Shown here in pieces: positions 8,100-16,710 of a DNA stretch of 49,601 nucleotides. Below the pieces are notes generated by a model. That model made no database searches and was not told where the DNA came from. It saw only the letters and a program-made list of their open reading frames with translations. Both the position numbers and the translations under genes were made by a program. Position 1 is the first letter of the stretch. Each line of letters begins with the position of its first letter. Source of the DNA: Bradyrhizobium sp. (GTDB taxonomy: Bacteria > Pseudomonadota > Alphaproteobacteria > Rhizobiales > Xanthobacteraceae); assembly GCF_004799445.1 (NCBI RefSeq), contig NZ_SSNA01000212.1:1-49601 (forward strand). Direction: 5' to 3'.

Positions 8100-9317
8100 A
8101 TGGCCGCGTACGGTCTTTACACGCATATCGCATCGAACAGATTTCGTTCGATGCTGTTGCTCGCCGGGCTGTTCGCGCTGGTCTATGTCATGGTCTATGC
8201 CAGCGCGCTGATCGCGGAAGTGGTGATCAATAGCGATGCGCCGGTCGACTATTATCTGGCGGCGGCGGCGCGCGACCTCTTCAAGGCGTTGCCCTATGCG
8301 ACCGGGGCCGCCACGCTGTGGATCGTGATCGCCTATTTCTTCCATCAATCGATCGTCGACGCCGTGACCGGCGGCGAGGACGTGACGCGGCAGCAGCAGC
8401 CCCGGCTTTACAATCTGCTGGAAAACCTCTGCATCTCGCGCGGCATCCCGATGCCGAAACTGAAGGTCATCGAAAGCGACGCGCTCAACGCCTATGCCAC
8501 CGGGCTCAACCGCAGACAATATGCCGTCACCGTCACCACCGGCCTGTTGAACGCGCTCAACGATCAGGAGATCGAGGCGGTGCTCGGCCACGAACTCACC
8601 CACATCCGCAACGGCGACGTGCAGATGATGGTGATCGCGGTGATCATTGCCGGCGTGGTCGGCTTCTTCGCCGAGCTGTTCTTTCGCAGCTTTACCAACT
8701 TCGGCTATTATGGCGGCTATGGTGGCGGCTCGTGGTCATCTTCATCGTCGTCGTCATCCTCCTCCTCGTCGTCGGACAACCGAAAGGGTTCCGGCGGCGG
8801 CGCCGTCATTGTCATCATCGTCGCGGTCGCCCTGATCGCGCTGGCCTGGCTGTTGTCGCAGCTGGTGCGGCTGGCGCTGTCGCGGTCGCGCGAACTGCTC
8901 GCCGACGCGGGCTCGGTCGAACTCACCAAAAATCCCGACGCCATGATCTCCGCGCTTCGCAAGATCGAGAACCGCGGCGAGCTTCCCGGTGCGACTTCGG
9001 CGGTAATGGAATTATGCCTCGACAATCCGCGCGAGGGGTTTGCCGACCTGTTTGCGACCCATCCTTCGGTGGAATCGCGCGTCGAGGCGCTGGTCAAATA
9101 CGCCGGCGGGCACGATCCCGGACCGCTGGCACTGCCGTCGGATCAGACGGATGAGCCGGACGATCAGCCGCAGCCCCCAACCGGTCAGATCCCGCCGCCA
9201 TTGCCGAAGGGCCCCTGGAGCGACGCCTCCGATCCGGCCGGCGCCTCGCCGGGCGCCTCACCGGGTCCTTCACCCGGTCCCTGGGGCAATCCCGCCGGCC
9301 CGTGGGGCCGCCACTGA
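8100..9317 (+). CDS. M48 family zinc metalloprotease (HtpX-like)
   Basis: A 405-residue membrane metalloprotease. Two N-terminal transmembrane segments (about 18-40 and 66-84) precede the zinc site HELTH at 164-168 in VLGHELTHIRNGD. Another hydrophobic pair flanks a Gly/Tyr and poly-Ser linker (about 203-225), and the third ligand region is SRELLADAGSVELTKNPDAM. The C-terminal 60 residues are Pro/Gly-rich (GASPGASPGPSPGPWGNPAG) and likely disordered. Family knowledge points to quality control of inner-membrane proteins. Pairing with LemA in the same direction suggests they work together, although a 146-base palindrome-bearing spacer separates them. The enzyme class is certain; exact orthology to E. 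coli HtpX is not claimed. Confidence 0.9.
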   Translation: MAAYGLYTHIASNRFRSMLLLAGLFALVYVMVYASALIAEVVINSDAPVDYYLAAAARDLFKALPYATGAATLWIVIAYFFHQSIVDAVTGGEDVTRQQQPRLYNLLENLCISRGIPMPKLKVIESDALNAYATGLNRRQYAVTVTTGLLNALNDQEIEAVLGHELTHIRNGDVQMMVIAVIIAGVVGFFAELFFRSFTNFGYYGGYGGGSWSSSSSSSSSSSSSDNRKGSGGGAVIVIIVAVALIALAWLLSQLVRLALSRSRELLADAGSVELTKNPDAMISALRKIENRGELPGATSAVMELCLDNPREGFADLFATHPSVESRVEALVKYAGGHDPGPLALPSDQTDEPDDQPQPPTGQIPPPLPKGPWSDASDPAGASPGASPGPSPGPWGNPAGPWGRH

Positions 9318-9620
9318 GGGGCGAACCGGCTTATTCGGCAACGCGGGGTGCGCTCCCGTCGGGAGAGCGGCGCTCCCGGACTCCTCCGCGCATTAACGAA
9401 GCTGGCACGATTAACCCTACCCGGCCGTCTAATGAATTGAATTCTCCCTTGTTTCTGCCATGTTCGCGCCCAAAGCAGGCGGGGGCGTTCCGGTCGCGCG
9501 AGGGGCACCCAGCCGGTCGGGGGTACGGGGCATGTTCCAGGGCCGATACCGGTTGTCGGGAAACAGGCGTCCTAGTTCCGGGACGATGCCCCCATCAAGC
9601 ATGGCGCATAAGGGAAGCTC
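9318..9620. other. Intergenic region upstream of the tandem ATPase genes
   Basis: No gene is visible in these 303 bases. Two TTAAC half-sites lie at about 9394 and 9412 in an AT-richer stretch that continues to about 9450, making this the probable promoter region for the ATPase pair. The half-site spacing does not fit a full CtrA box (TTAA-N7-TTAA), so no regulator is named. Confidence 0.4.
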
Positions 9621-10376
9621 ATGGCGAAACCAGTAGTGATTGTGGTAGGCGCTGACAAAGGCGGGGTCGGCAAGACGACGGTCTCGCGAACCCTGCTGGA
9701 TTATTTCAGCGCCAACAACGTGCCCACCCGCGCCTTCGACACCGAATCCCCGCGCGGCACGCTGAAGCGCTTCCACCCCGACATCACCGAGATCGTCGAC
9801 ATGACGACGACGTCGGACCAGATGAAAATCTTCGATACGCTGAATGCGGCCAGTCCCTCGGTCACCGTGATCGACGTCCGCGCCGGCCTGTTGTCGCCGG
9901 CCCTGGCCTCGTTGCGCGACATCGGCTTTCTCGATGCCGCCAAGTCCGGGCAGATCACGTTTGCCGTGTTCCATATTCTCGGCCCCTCGATCGCCTCGCT
10001 CGACGAAATCGCGGAAACCGCCAATTTCATGCAGGGCGCGAAATACTTCCTGGTCAAGAACTTCATCAACGACACCCAGTTCTTCCAGTGGGATCAGGCT
10101 ACCTACAATTCGTACTTCCACCGCATCAAGGACGCCACCGAGCTCACCATCCCCAAACTCAACGAAATGGCCTACGAGCAGGTCGAAGTCGCCTCGGTTC
10201 CGTTCCTCAAATTCGTCGCCAACAAGGGCGTCCACGACGAGGCCGAGAACTATTCGTTCGTGCTGCGCGGTTATGTCCGCCACTGGCTGGCCAACGTCTG
10301 GAGCGAGTTCGACCGCATCAAGCTGACCGATCTGGTCGGCTCCGGCAAATCCGGCGTGCGCGGCGGCGAAAAATAA
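9621..10376 (+). CDS. ParA/MinD-like P-loop ATPase (first of a tandem pair)
   Basis: A 251-residue SIMIBI-class ATPase. The deviant Walker A is GADKGGVGKTTVSR (residues 10-23), with the signature Lys of the ParA/MinD family. A Walker A'-like strand AFDTESPRG follows, and the Walker B-type strand is VTVIDVRAGLL. No DNA-binding HTH and no C-terminal amphipathic membrane helix is evident. The tail is Gly/Lys-rich. The central segment, FD...LKRFHPDITE...MKIFDTLN, aligns with the next gene, showing that the two are paralogues. The partner follows about 60 bases downstream on the same strand. The role (positioning, surface-structure assembly or regulation) cannot be told from sequence. Confidence 0.8.
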   Translation: MAKPVVIVVGADKGGVGKTTVSRTLLDYFSANNVPTRAFDTESPRGTLKRFHPDITEIVDMTTTSDQMKIFDTLNAASPSVTVIDVRAGLLSPALASLRDIGFLDAAKSGQITFAVFHILGPSIASLDEIAETANFMQGAKYFLVKNFINDTQFFQWDQATYNSYFHRIKDATELTIPKLNEMAYEQVEVASVPFLKFVANKGVHDEAENYSFVLRGYVRHWLANVWSEFDRIKLTDLVGSGKSGVRGGEK

Positions 10377-10435
10377 TTGCCTGCCCGATATGATTGGGCT
10401 GGATTAGGCGTCAAATTCGCCCGATATAGCGCGTG

Positions 10436-11104
10436 ATGCGCGACACACCCGTTTACATCATCTGCTCGCCCCGTCCGCTGGTCGGCAAGACGCTGATCGC
10501 GCGGCAGTTGAGCGAATTTCTGCTGCTCAAGAACGGCGCGGTCGTGGCCTTCGACATCAATCTGAAAGAGCCGTCGCTGCTCGAATATCTGCCTGATATT
10601 ACCGAGACCGCGGAGGTCGACGATACCTTCGGCAAGATGGCGCTGATGGACCGCCTGATCGTCAATGACGGGATCGCCAAGGTGATCGACCTCGGCTTCC
10701 ACGCGTTCGACGAATTCTTCAAGATGTCCGAGGAAATCGGATTCATCAAGGAGGCCGCGCGGCGTGGCGTGGCGCCGATCGTGCTGTTTATCGGCGATAC
10801 CGACCGGGCCTCGGCGCGCGGCTATCCGATGCTGCAGCAACAGATTCCTCCGACCGCCCTGGTGGCGATCGACAATGAATATGTCGTGCGCGGAGAACTG
10901 CCCCCGGCCTTTGCCGGCGGCAGGGTTCTCCACATCGCCGCACTGCCGGTGTTTCTGAAGACCTATATCGACCGGCAGACGTTCTCGTTCACCGAATACC
11001 TGCGTCACGAGAAGGATTCATCGACCGAACTCCATCAATGGATCCGCAGGAATTACCTCAGCTTCCGCGAGCTGGAGTTGAGCGTGATTTTGCAGAGGTC
11101 GTGA
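10436..11104 (+). CDS. Divergent ParA-like P-loop protein (second of the tandem pair)
   Basis: A 222-residue protein starting at ATG 10436; a GTG one codon earlier is also possible. It has the same fold order as its neighbour: P-loop CSPRPLVGKTLIAR, then VVAFDINLKEPSLLEYLPDITE, KMALMDRL and KVIDLGFHAF as the Walker B strand. AFD, PDITE, KM and D-x-L match the first protein. In the P-loop the KGG of KGGVGKT is replaced by RPL, so the signature Lys is Arg, while GKT is kept. It may bind nucleotide without the usual dimer-dependent hydrolysis. Conserved spacing and paralogy suggest a heteromeric partner of the 9621 gene product. No named family is recognised. Confidence 0.72.
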   Translation: MRDTPVYIICSPRPLVGKTLIARQLSEFLLLKNGAVVAFDINLKEPSLLEYLPDITETAEVDDTFGKMALMDRLIVNDGIAKVIDLGFHAFDEFFKMSEEIGFIKEAARRGVAPIVLFIGDTDRASARGYPMLQQQIPPTALVAIDNEYVVRGELPPAFAGGRVLHIAALPVFLKTYIDRQTFSFTEYLRHEKDSSTELHQWIRRNYLSFRELELSVILQRS

Positions 11105-11436
11105 AATATCAGGTCGTCGTCGCGGCCAAGCCAACGGGTCGCGCGATATAGGCGCCCGATGTAGGGCTCCACGCGAGCCGGACCCATGCGCCGCTGCCTT
11201 TCGTTTTGAGAGCCGGCACCAGCGACCCTTCTAACAAGCCAGGGCGTGAACTCATAAATTCAAAGTGGTCGGCGGACGTCGGCTTTGGCGCGCATTCCGG
11301 ACTCAAGTCGGACATCGCGCCATGTCCGAAATGTGCCACAGGCATGCCGTCCGGTAGCGAGGCTTGACCCGCCGTTCTCATCTGTCGCAACCCATCTAGC
11401 GATTGCCAAGGCATCGATTCCCACGCAAGCTGAGGG
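11105..11436. other. Intergenic region with a degenerate repeat fragment
   Basis: No convincing gene is visible in these 332 bases. Around 11128-11178, AGCCAACGGGTCGCGCGA followed by GCGCCCGATG and GGCTCCACGCGA looks like a decayed copy of a dispersed palindromic repeat of this group (judged from memory). The rest is of lower GC and leads into the hydrolase-LuxR gene. Confidence 0.4.
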
Positions 11437-12519
11437 ATGCTCAAGGCACCGCAAATCCGTTTCTGCAGGGCCTCAGACGGGGTTCGCATCGCCTATGCCA
11501 CGACGGGCAGCGGTCCGGCGATGATCGAAGTTGCGACGTGGCTCAACCACTTGGAATTCGATTGGCAAAGTCCCGTCTGGCGCCCGCGACTCGTCGAGAT
11601 GGCGAAGAACTACACCATGGCGCGATACGACGGCCGAGGTTGCGGCCTGTCGGACCGGACCGTCGAGGACCTGTCGTTCGATGCCAATCTTCGTGATCTC
11701 GAGGCGGTGGCCGATGCGGCCGGGTTCAAGCGCTTCATCCTGCTCGGCAGCTGCCAGGGCAGCGGGCTGGCGATTGCCTATGCGGCACGCCACCCTGAAC
11801 GCGTCAGCAATCTAGTCCTGTATGGCGCGTTTGCCCGCGGCAGGTTGAAGCGCAACCCATCTGCACGGGACCTCGAAGAAGCCAATGTGATGCTGAAGCT
11901 TGTCGAGCTTGGCTGGGGACGAGAAAATCCGGCATTTCGTCAGGTCTACACGACGATGTTCATCCCCGAAAGCACACCGGAGCAATTCCGCTGGTTCACT
12001 GACCTCCAGCGCATGTCGACCTCGCCAGAGAACGCGGTGGGACTGATCCAAGGATTTGACGCCATGGACGTCACCGACCTGTTGCCAAAGATCAGCTGCC
12101 CTACGCTGGTATTGCACGCTCGAAACGACGCCCGCGTACCGTTCGGGGAAGGCCGCATGGTTGCCAGCTCGATCGCGGGCGCGGAATTCGTTCCGCTGGA
12201 GAGCCGCAATCACATCCTGTTGGAGCACCAGCCGGCGTGGAAACAGTTCTTAGCCGAGATCGCCCGCTTCGTTCACGGTCAAGGTCGGACCGAGGCTTCC
12301 GAAGGGACGGCGTTTGCCGAACTTACGCAGCGCGAACGTGAGGTCCTCGAACTGATCGCTCGCGGCCTCGACAATGCGGCGATCGCAAGCCAACTGTCAG
12401 TAAGCCCAAAAACCGTTCGTAATCACATCAATGGCATCTTCGATAAGCTGAATATCCCCAACCGGGCCCAAGCCATCGTGCGCGCGCGCGAGGCGGGCAT
12501 GGGGACGCGAACCGGCTGA
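11437..12519 (+). CDS. Alpha/beta hydrolase fused to a LuxR-type HTH
   Basis: A 360-residue two-domain protein. Residues 1-280 are an alpha/beta hydrolase with the N-terminal signature IRFCRASDGVRIAYATTGSG, oxyanion region MARYDGRGCGLSD, nucleophile elbow LLGSCQGSG, acid HARNDARVPF (Asp231) and His259 in SRNHILLE. Residues 295-355 are a LuxR/GerE helix-turn-helix (LTQREREVLELIARG, NAAIASQLSVSPKTVRNHI). The elbow places Cys106, not Ser, at the nucleophile position. Such fusions are thought to be transcription factors whose hydrolase domain senses or processes a small ligand. A methyltransferase gene follows 171 bases downstream on the same strand. GGG directly before the ATG is too close to be a good ribosome site, so the start rests on family similarity. 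Confidence 0.86.
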   Translation: MLKAPQIRFCRASDGVRIAYATTGSGPAMIEVATWLNHLEFDWQSPVWRPRLVEMAKNYTMARYDGRGCGLSDRTVEDLSFDANLRDLEAVADAAGFKRFILLGSCQGSGLAIAYAARHPERVSNLVLYGAFARGRLKRNPSARDLEEANVMLKLVELGWGRENPAFRQVYTTMFIPESTPEQFRWFTDLQRMSTSPENAVGLIQGFDAMDVTDLLPKISCPTLVLHARNDARVPFGEGRMVASSIAGAEFVPLESRNHILLEHQPAWKQFLAEIARFVHGQGRTEASEGTAFAELTQREREVLELIARGLDNAAIASQLSVSPKTVRNHINGIFDKLNIPNRAQAIVRAREAGMGTRTG

Positions 12520-12690
12520 GCGCTTCGTCTAGGTCTCTTGGCCTAGCATTCCAGGATATTCAAACACATTGAAATGAAACCTGGGCCAAGGGTCTCATGA
12601 CGGGTTGGGCCATCCCCCGACACGTTGCTCCCCGGTGGCCAAACATTTTCGCCAAGCACATCTCGGTATTCAACGCCCAAGGAGACAACG

Positions 12691-13503
12691 ATGAATGACA
12701 CCATTATATCGTCCCGCGTCACCGGCTCCGCACAGATGCAAGGTGACCTGTGGAGTGCTCGTGCGCGGGATTACGCCGAATTGCAGGAACGCTATTTCCT
12801 TCCGTTGTACGAGAGCGTGCAGCGCCGGCCCGAACTCGCAAAATCGCGATCAAGCCTCGATGTCGGTTGCGGTCCTGGCCTCGCCGCGCAAGTGTTTTCA
12901 AAGACAATTGCCAACGTCGCCGGCATCGATGCATCCGCCGCGTTCATCGATATCGCGCGTGAGCGCCTGCCTGGACGTAACTTGCGTGTCGGCGAAATGG
13001 AAACGCTGCCGCACGCGGATGGAAGTTTCGATGTCGTGACCGGCTTCAACGCGTTTCAATACGCCGCGTCGCCTGTCAACGCTCTGCGCGAGGCACGCCG
13101 CGTAACGCAGCCGGACGGCGCTGTGGTGATCGCAACCTGGGGCCCGCCGGAGGACTGCGAGGCGGCCGGACATCTCAAAGCCCTCGGTGCGTTGATGCCA
13201 CCGCCGCCGCCGGGAGCGCCAGGGCCTTTCGCATTGTCCGACGAATCCAAATTGAAGGCGCTGGTGTCCGAGGCCGGTCTTACCCCGATAGCAGTGGTCG
13301 ACGTGGAATGTCCGTGGATCTACCCGAACCTGGACATTGCGCTTCGTGCGATGCTGTCTGCCGGACCTGCCGAACGAGCCATCCGAAATTCCGGCATGGA
13401 GCGCGCTCGTGACGCAGTAGCAAACTCGATTGCACCCTACCTCAAACCTTCAGGTGAGTACCATTTGAACAACAAGTTCCGCTACCTCATCGCCCGCGCT
13501 TGA
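12691..13503 (+). CDS. Class I SAM-dependent methyltransferase
   Basis: A 270-residue methyltransferase of the UbiE/COQ5-like group. Motif I is SLDVGCGPGLAAQVF (from about residue 53), the acidic residue after strand 2 is in VAGIDAS, and GSFDVVTGFNAFQYA and REARRVTQPDGAVVIATWG are motifs II-III. AGGAG lies 7 bases before ATG 12691, which fixes the start; an upstream frame from 12625 adds only low-complexity sequence. Its position behind the hydrolase-LuxR gene suggests it may be a target of that regulator. The acceptor substrate is unknown; the large Pro-rich loop MPPPPPGAPG may contribute to specificity. Confidence 0.85.
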   Translation: MNDTIISSRVTGSAQMQGDLWSARARDYAELQERYFLPLYESVQRRPELAKSRSSLDVGCGPGLAAQVFSKTIANVAGIDASAAFIDIARERLPGRNLRVGEMETLPHADGSFDVVTGFNAFQYAASPVNALREARRVTQPDGAVVIATWGPPEDCEAAGHLKALGALMPPPPPGAPGPFALSDESKLKALVSEAGLTPIAVVDVECPWIYPNLDIALRAMLSAGPAERAIRNSGMERARDAVANSIAPYLKPSGEYHLNNKFRYLIARA

Positions 13504-13634
13504 TGCACCTGAGGCCGCCAACTGAGACAGCCTACTTCAGCGAACTATTGATCGAGGTGCACGCCAATCCGCGCCCTAAATCGGTGGTCGGGGTCCCTGC
13601 GTGCACAGGGACGACGCGCGGCGGAATCCCGACC

Positions 13635-14174
13635 TCAATGCCCGTCGAACGCCATCAGGGTTCGCACCGGCACGTCCATCGCCCGCAATTTCGCCGCACC
13701 ACCGAGGTCCGGCAAATCGATGATGAAACAGGCCGCGACCACGTTGGCGCCGATCTGGCGCATCAGCTTGACCGCGCCCTCCGCGGTGCCGCCGGTGGCG
13801 ATCAGGTCGTCGACCAGGATCACGCGCTCGCCGGGATGGATGGCGTCGGCGTGCATTTCCATTTCATCGAGCCCGTATTCCAGCGAGTAGGCGATGCGCA
13901 CCGTGGCGTGCGGCAGCTTGCCGCGTTTGCGGATCGGCACGAAGCCCGCGGAAACCTGATGCGCCAGCGCGCCACCGAGAATGAAGCCGCGCGCCTCGAT
14001 GCCGGCCACCTTGTCGATCTTCGATCCGGCCCAGGGCTGCACCAGTTCATCGACCGCGCGGCGGAAGGCGCGGGCGTCGCCGAGCAGCGTGGTGATGTCG
14101 CGAAACATTATTCCCGGCTTCGGATAGTCCTGGATGGTGCGGACGGTGGCCTTCAGATCGTATTCGGGCGTCAT
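13635..14174 (-). CDS. apt: Adenine phosphoribosyltransferase
   Basis: Purine salvage enzyme converting adenine and PRPP to AMP. The 179 residues from MTPEYDLKATV match the normal length. Seen: IQDYPKPGIMFRDITTLL (substrate loop), IEARGFILGGALA, RKRGKLPHATV, and the PRPP-binding motif VILVDDLIATGGTA. The start at 14174 is the first Met before the conserved core; a codon at 14189 is less likely. It follows trpE(G) by 44 bases on the same strand, so read-through from the trp operon is possible. Identity is certain. Confidence 0.97.
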   Translation of the reverse strand: MTPEYDLKATVRTIQDYPKPGIMFRDITTLLGDARAFRRAVDELVQPWAGSKIDKVAGIEARGFILGGALAHQVSAGFVPIRKRGKLPHATVRIAYSLEYGLDEMEMHADAIHPGERVILVDDLIATGGTAEGAVKLMRQIGANVVAACFIIDLPDLGGAAKLRAMDVPVRTLMAFDGH

Positions 14175-14218
14175 GGCTGTCTCTTTCAAATCCTGTTCGT
14201 CATCTTCAATTGCGGTCT

Positions 14219-16384
14219 TCAGTTCATTTGCACGCCGAGCCGGAACGCGTTCTCGACGATGCGCAAACCTACCTCACCGCCGAGCGACATCAGCGATTCC
14301 GGGTGAAACTGCACGCCGCCGACCGGCAAGGTCTTGTGCTCGATCGCCATCGCGACGCCGTCCTCGGTGCTCGCGGTCACCTGGAGCACGTCGGGCATGC
14401 TGTCGCGTTCGACGTAGAGCGAATGATAGCGGCCGATCACGATCTCGTCGGGCAAATTCTGCATCAGCCGGCCGCCGCGCACCTGAATGCGAGATGGCCG
14501 CCCATGCGCCGGCTGCTGCAGCTGCCCCAGATGGCCGCCGAAATACTCGCCGATCGCCTGCACCCCGAGGCAAACGCCGAAGATCGGCAGCTTCCGGCCC
14601 AGCGCCGCATCGATCGTTTTGGAGATGGCAAAATCTTCCGGTCTCCCCGGCCCTGGCGACAGCACCAGGAGATCGTAGCTCCCGGTGTTTAGCATTTGCT
14701 GGGCGTGAATATATCTTACCACCGTCACGCTGGCACCGACCTGGCGAAAATAATCCGCCAGCATATGCACAAAGCTGTCGTCATGATCGATCAGCAGCAC
14801 CCGCTTGCCCGAGCCGGTGGCGTCCGGCGCGAACGCCGACAACGGCTTCGGCGGATCGCCGCGCAACGCCTGAAACAAGGCTGCCGCCTTGACCTGGCAC
14901 TCGCGGTCCTCGGCGGCAGGATCCGAATCGAACAGGCAGGTGGCGCCAACCCGTACCTCGGCGAGACCGTCCTTCATCCGGATGGTGCGGATCGTCAGCC
15001 CGGTGTTGATGCTGCCATCAAAGTTCACAACCCCGATCGCACCGGCATACCAGCGCCGCGACGAACGCTCGTTGTCCTCGACGAACTGCATCGCCCACAA
15101 TTTCGGCGCACCGGTCACCGTCACCGCCCAGGCATGGGTGAGGAACGCATCGAGCGAATCGAAGCCCGGCCGCAACATGCCCTCGACATGATCGACGGTA
15201 TGAAACAGCTTTGAATAGGTCTCGATCTGACGCCGCGCCAGAACCTTGATGGTGCCGGGCACGCAGACCCGCGCCTTGTCATTGCGGTCGACATCGGTGC
15301 ACATGTTGAGTTCGAATTCGTCCTTCTCCGAATTCAAGAGCTGCCGGATCTGCTCGGCGTCGCCGATCGCGTCGACGCCGCGGGCGATGGTGCCGGAGAT
15401 CGGGCAGGTCTCGACCCGCCTGCCGTCGGAGCGCACGAACATCTCCGGCGACGCCGACACTAGGAATTCGCCTTCGCCGAGATTCATCAGCGCGCCATAG
15501 GGCGATGGATTGATCCGGCACAGCCGCTGGAACACTTCGGCGGGCGTTCGTTCGCAGGGCTCGGCGAACAATTGCCCCGGCACCGCCTCGAACAGATCGC
15601 CGCGCGCGAACGCGGCACGCGCGGTCTCGACGGTGGCCTGATATTCGCCGGGCGCGTGATCGGAAAATCCCTGCCGCGGGGTTTTGGCGTAGACGCTGTC
15701 CGTTGTGTCGCGCGGCAGGCCTTCCGACGATTTGCCGTTCCAGGCAAAATCGTAGCTCAGGACCACGCCGCGGCCGGTGGCGCGGTCATAGGCCAGGAGG
15801 CGATCCGGCACATAAAGCACGATGTCGCGCTGGTCGCTCTCGCGCGCGCGCTTCTGCACCAGGTCTTCGATCTGGAACACGAGGTCGTAGGCGAACGCGC
15901 CGAACAGGCCGAGCATCGGATCGTCATTGGCGCCCAATGCGGCCACCAGATCGCGCACCAGCGACATCACGCTGGCGCGGCGGGTGCGCTGGTCCTCGTC
16001 CACGGGCGCAGGCCCGCGCACGATATGCCCGGCGAGACGGCTTGCGCTCTTCTCGGTGATGACGACGCAGGGGTCGCTCAGGACGTCGCCGAGAAAGCCG
16101 ATCAGGACTTCGCCGCGCGCATTCAGCGATGAAAGCGAAAAATCCGGTCCCGTCGTCTGCAGCTGCAGGGGCGGGTCGCAAAAGCCGAGGTCGAAACTCT
16201 CGTAGCGGCCCGGCACCGTGGTCCCCGACGACAGCACCACGCCGCGGCGGCGATCGAGCAGGTCGATCAGGTCATCGAGCCTGTTGGCGCCGCCTGAAAA
16301 TTGCTCCACCAGGCGGGTGATCGCGAGCCCGCCACGGCTACGATATTCGAGGCGGGCCGGCAGGGAGAAAACAGTCCTGTTCAT
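14219..16384 (-). CDS. trpE(G): Anthranilate synthase, fused TrpE-TrpG
   Basis: First enzyme of tryptophan synthesis (chorismate plus glutamine to anthranilate), as a single 721-residue chain. Residues 1 to about 510 are the chorismate-binding component (FEAVPGQLFAEPCERTP, SPEMFVRSDGRRVETCPISGT, CTDVDRNDKARVC, HAWAVTVTGAPKLWAM). From about 520 to 721 is the class I glutamine amidotransferase with Cys605 in GVCLGVQAIGE and His694/Glu696 in FHPES. The fused form is typical of Rhizobiales and a few other bacteria. It is preceded by a trpL leader peptide and terminator, so expression should be attenuated by charged tRNA-Trp. The start ATG at 16384 follows AGAGGATCAC, a good ribosome site. Confidence 0.97.
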   Translation of the reverse strand: MNRTVFSLPARLEYRSRGGLAITRLVEQFSGGANRLDDLIDLLDRRRGVVLSSGTTVPGRYESFDLGFCDPPLQLQTTGPDFSLSSLNARGEVLIGFLGDVLSDPCVVITEKSASRLAGHIVRGPAPVDEDQRTRRASVMSLVRDLVAALGANDDPMLGLFGAFAYDLVFQIEDLVQKRARESDQRDIVLYVPDRLLAYDRATGRGVVLSYDFAWNGKSSEGLPRDTTDSVYAKTPRQGFSDHAPGEYQATVETARAAFARGDLFEAVPGQLFAEPCERTPAEVFQRLCRINPSPYGALMNLGEGEFLVSASPEMFVRSDGRRVETCPISGTIARGVDAIGDAEQIRQLLNSEKDEFELNMCTDVDRNDKARVCVPGTIKVLARRQIETYSKLFHTVDHVEGMLRPGFDSLDAFLTHAWAVTVTGAPKLWAMQFVEDNERSSRRWYAGAIGVVNFDGSINTGLTIRTIRMKDGLAEVRVGATCLFDSDPAAEDRECQVKAAALFQALRGDPPKPLSAFAPDATGSGKRVLLIDHDDSFVHMLADYFRQVGASVTVVRYIHAQQMLNTGSYDLLVLSPGPGRPEDFAISKTIDAALGRKLPIFGVCLGVQAIGEYFGGHLGQLQQPAHGRPSRIQVRGGRLMQNLPDEIVIGRYHSLYVERDSMPDVLQVTASTEDGVAMAIEHKTLPVGGVQFHPESLMSLGGEVGLRIVENAFRLGVQMN

Positions 16385-16427
16385 GTGATCCTCTTACGAA
16401 ACTTGCCGAGGGAACGCCACACAGGAC

Positions 16428-16460
16428 AAACAAAAGGCCGTCGCGCTGCGATGACGGCCT
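16428..16460 (-). terminator. trp attenuator terminator
   Basis: On the minus strand AGGCCGTC (16460-16453) pairs with GACGGCCT (16442-16435), an 8-bp GC-rich stem, followed by a T-rich run TTTTGTTTG. The upstream arm GGCCGTC can instead pair with GGTGGCC, immediately downstream of the leader stop codon, using two G-U wobbles. That gives a competing antiterminator. Confidence 0.9.
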
Positions 16461-16497
16461 CGAACGATCTTGGAAAATGAAATCGCACCGGCCACCT

Positions 16498-16545
16498 CTA
16501 GAAGGTGGGCCACCAAAGACGGGCTTTGCGGACGACGGTGCTCAT
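16498..16545 (-). CDS. trpL: trp leader peptide with tandem Trp codons
   Basis: A 15-codon ORF, MSTVVRKARLWWPTF, with two consecutive TGG codons followed by TAG. The segment GGCCCACCT that overlaps the second Trp codon pairs with AGGTGGCC just after the stop (pause hairpin 1:2). AGGTGGCC can alternatively pair with the first arm of the downstream terminator (2:3). This is the classical attenuation layout, and rhizobial trpL genes are known to release a regulatory attenuated RNA (rnTrpL) and a short peptide. It lies 113 bases before trpE(G). It is too short for automatic gene calls but is strongly supported by Trp codons plus structures. Confidence 0.93.
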   Translation of the reverse strand: MSTVVRKARLWWPTF

Positions 16546-16551
16546 GGGCGG

Positions 16552-16580
16552 TAAACACCATGGCAGAGCCGGGACGTCAA
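16552..16580 (-). promoter_or_regulatory. Probable trpL promoter, near-leaderless
   Basis: On the minus strand a -35 TTGACG (16580-16575) and a -10-like TGTTTA (16557-16552) are separated by 17 bases. Transcription would start at or within a few bases of the trpL ATG at 16545. This agrees with established work on Sinorhizobium trpE(G), whose mRNA begins at the trpL start codon. Assignment here is by sequence only. Confidence 0.75.
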
Positions 16581-16710
16581 GGGAGATGCGCCCCGCGGGA
16601 AGTCCCATTCCCTCCCCCTCGCAGCCGGGATCTACCCCGGTTGCGCTCGCCTAAGCCTGAAAAACATGCATAGGATTCAGGCCAGGATCCAGGGAAGCGG
16701 GAGACGCTCG

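Noticed and set aside
8725..8780. TCN microsatellite-like run
   Set aside because: It encodes the poly-Ser linker of the M48 protease with mixed Ser codons. It is a low-complexity linker and not an independent repeat array.
9390..9420. TTAAC half-sites as a CtrA box
   Set aside because: The spacing between the half-sites is not the seven bases required for a full site.
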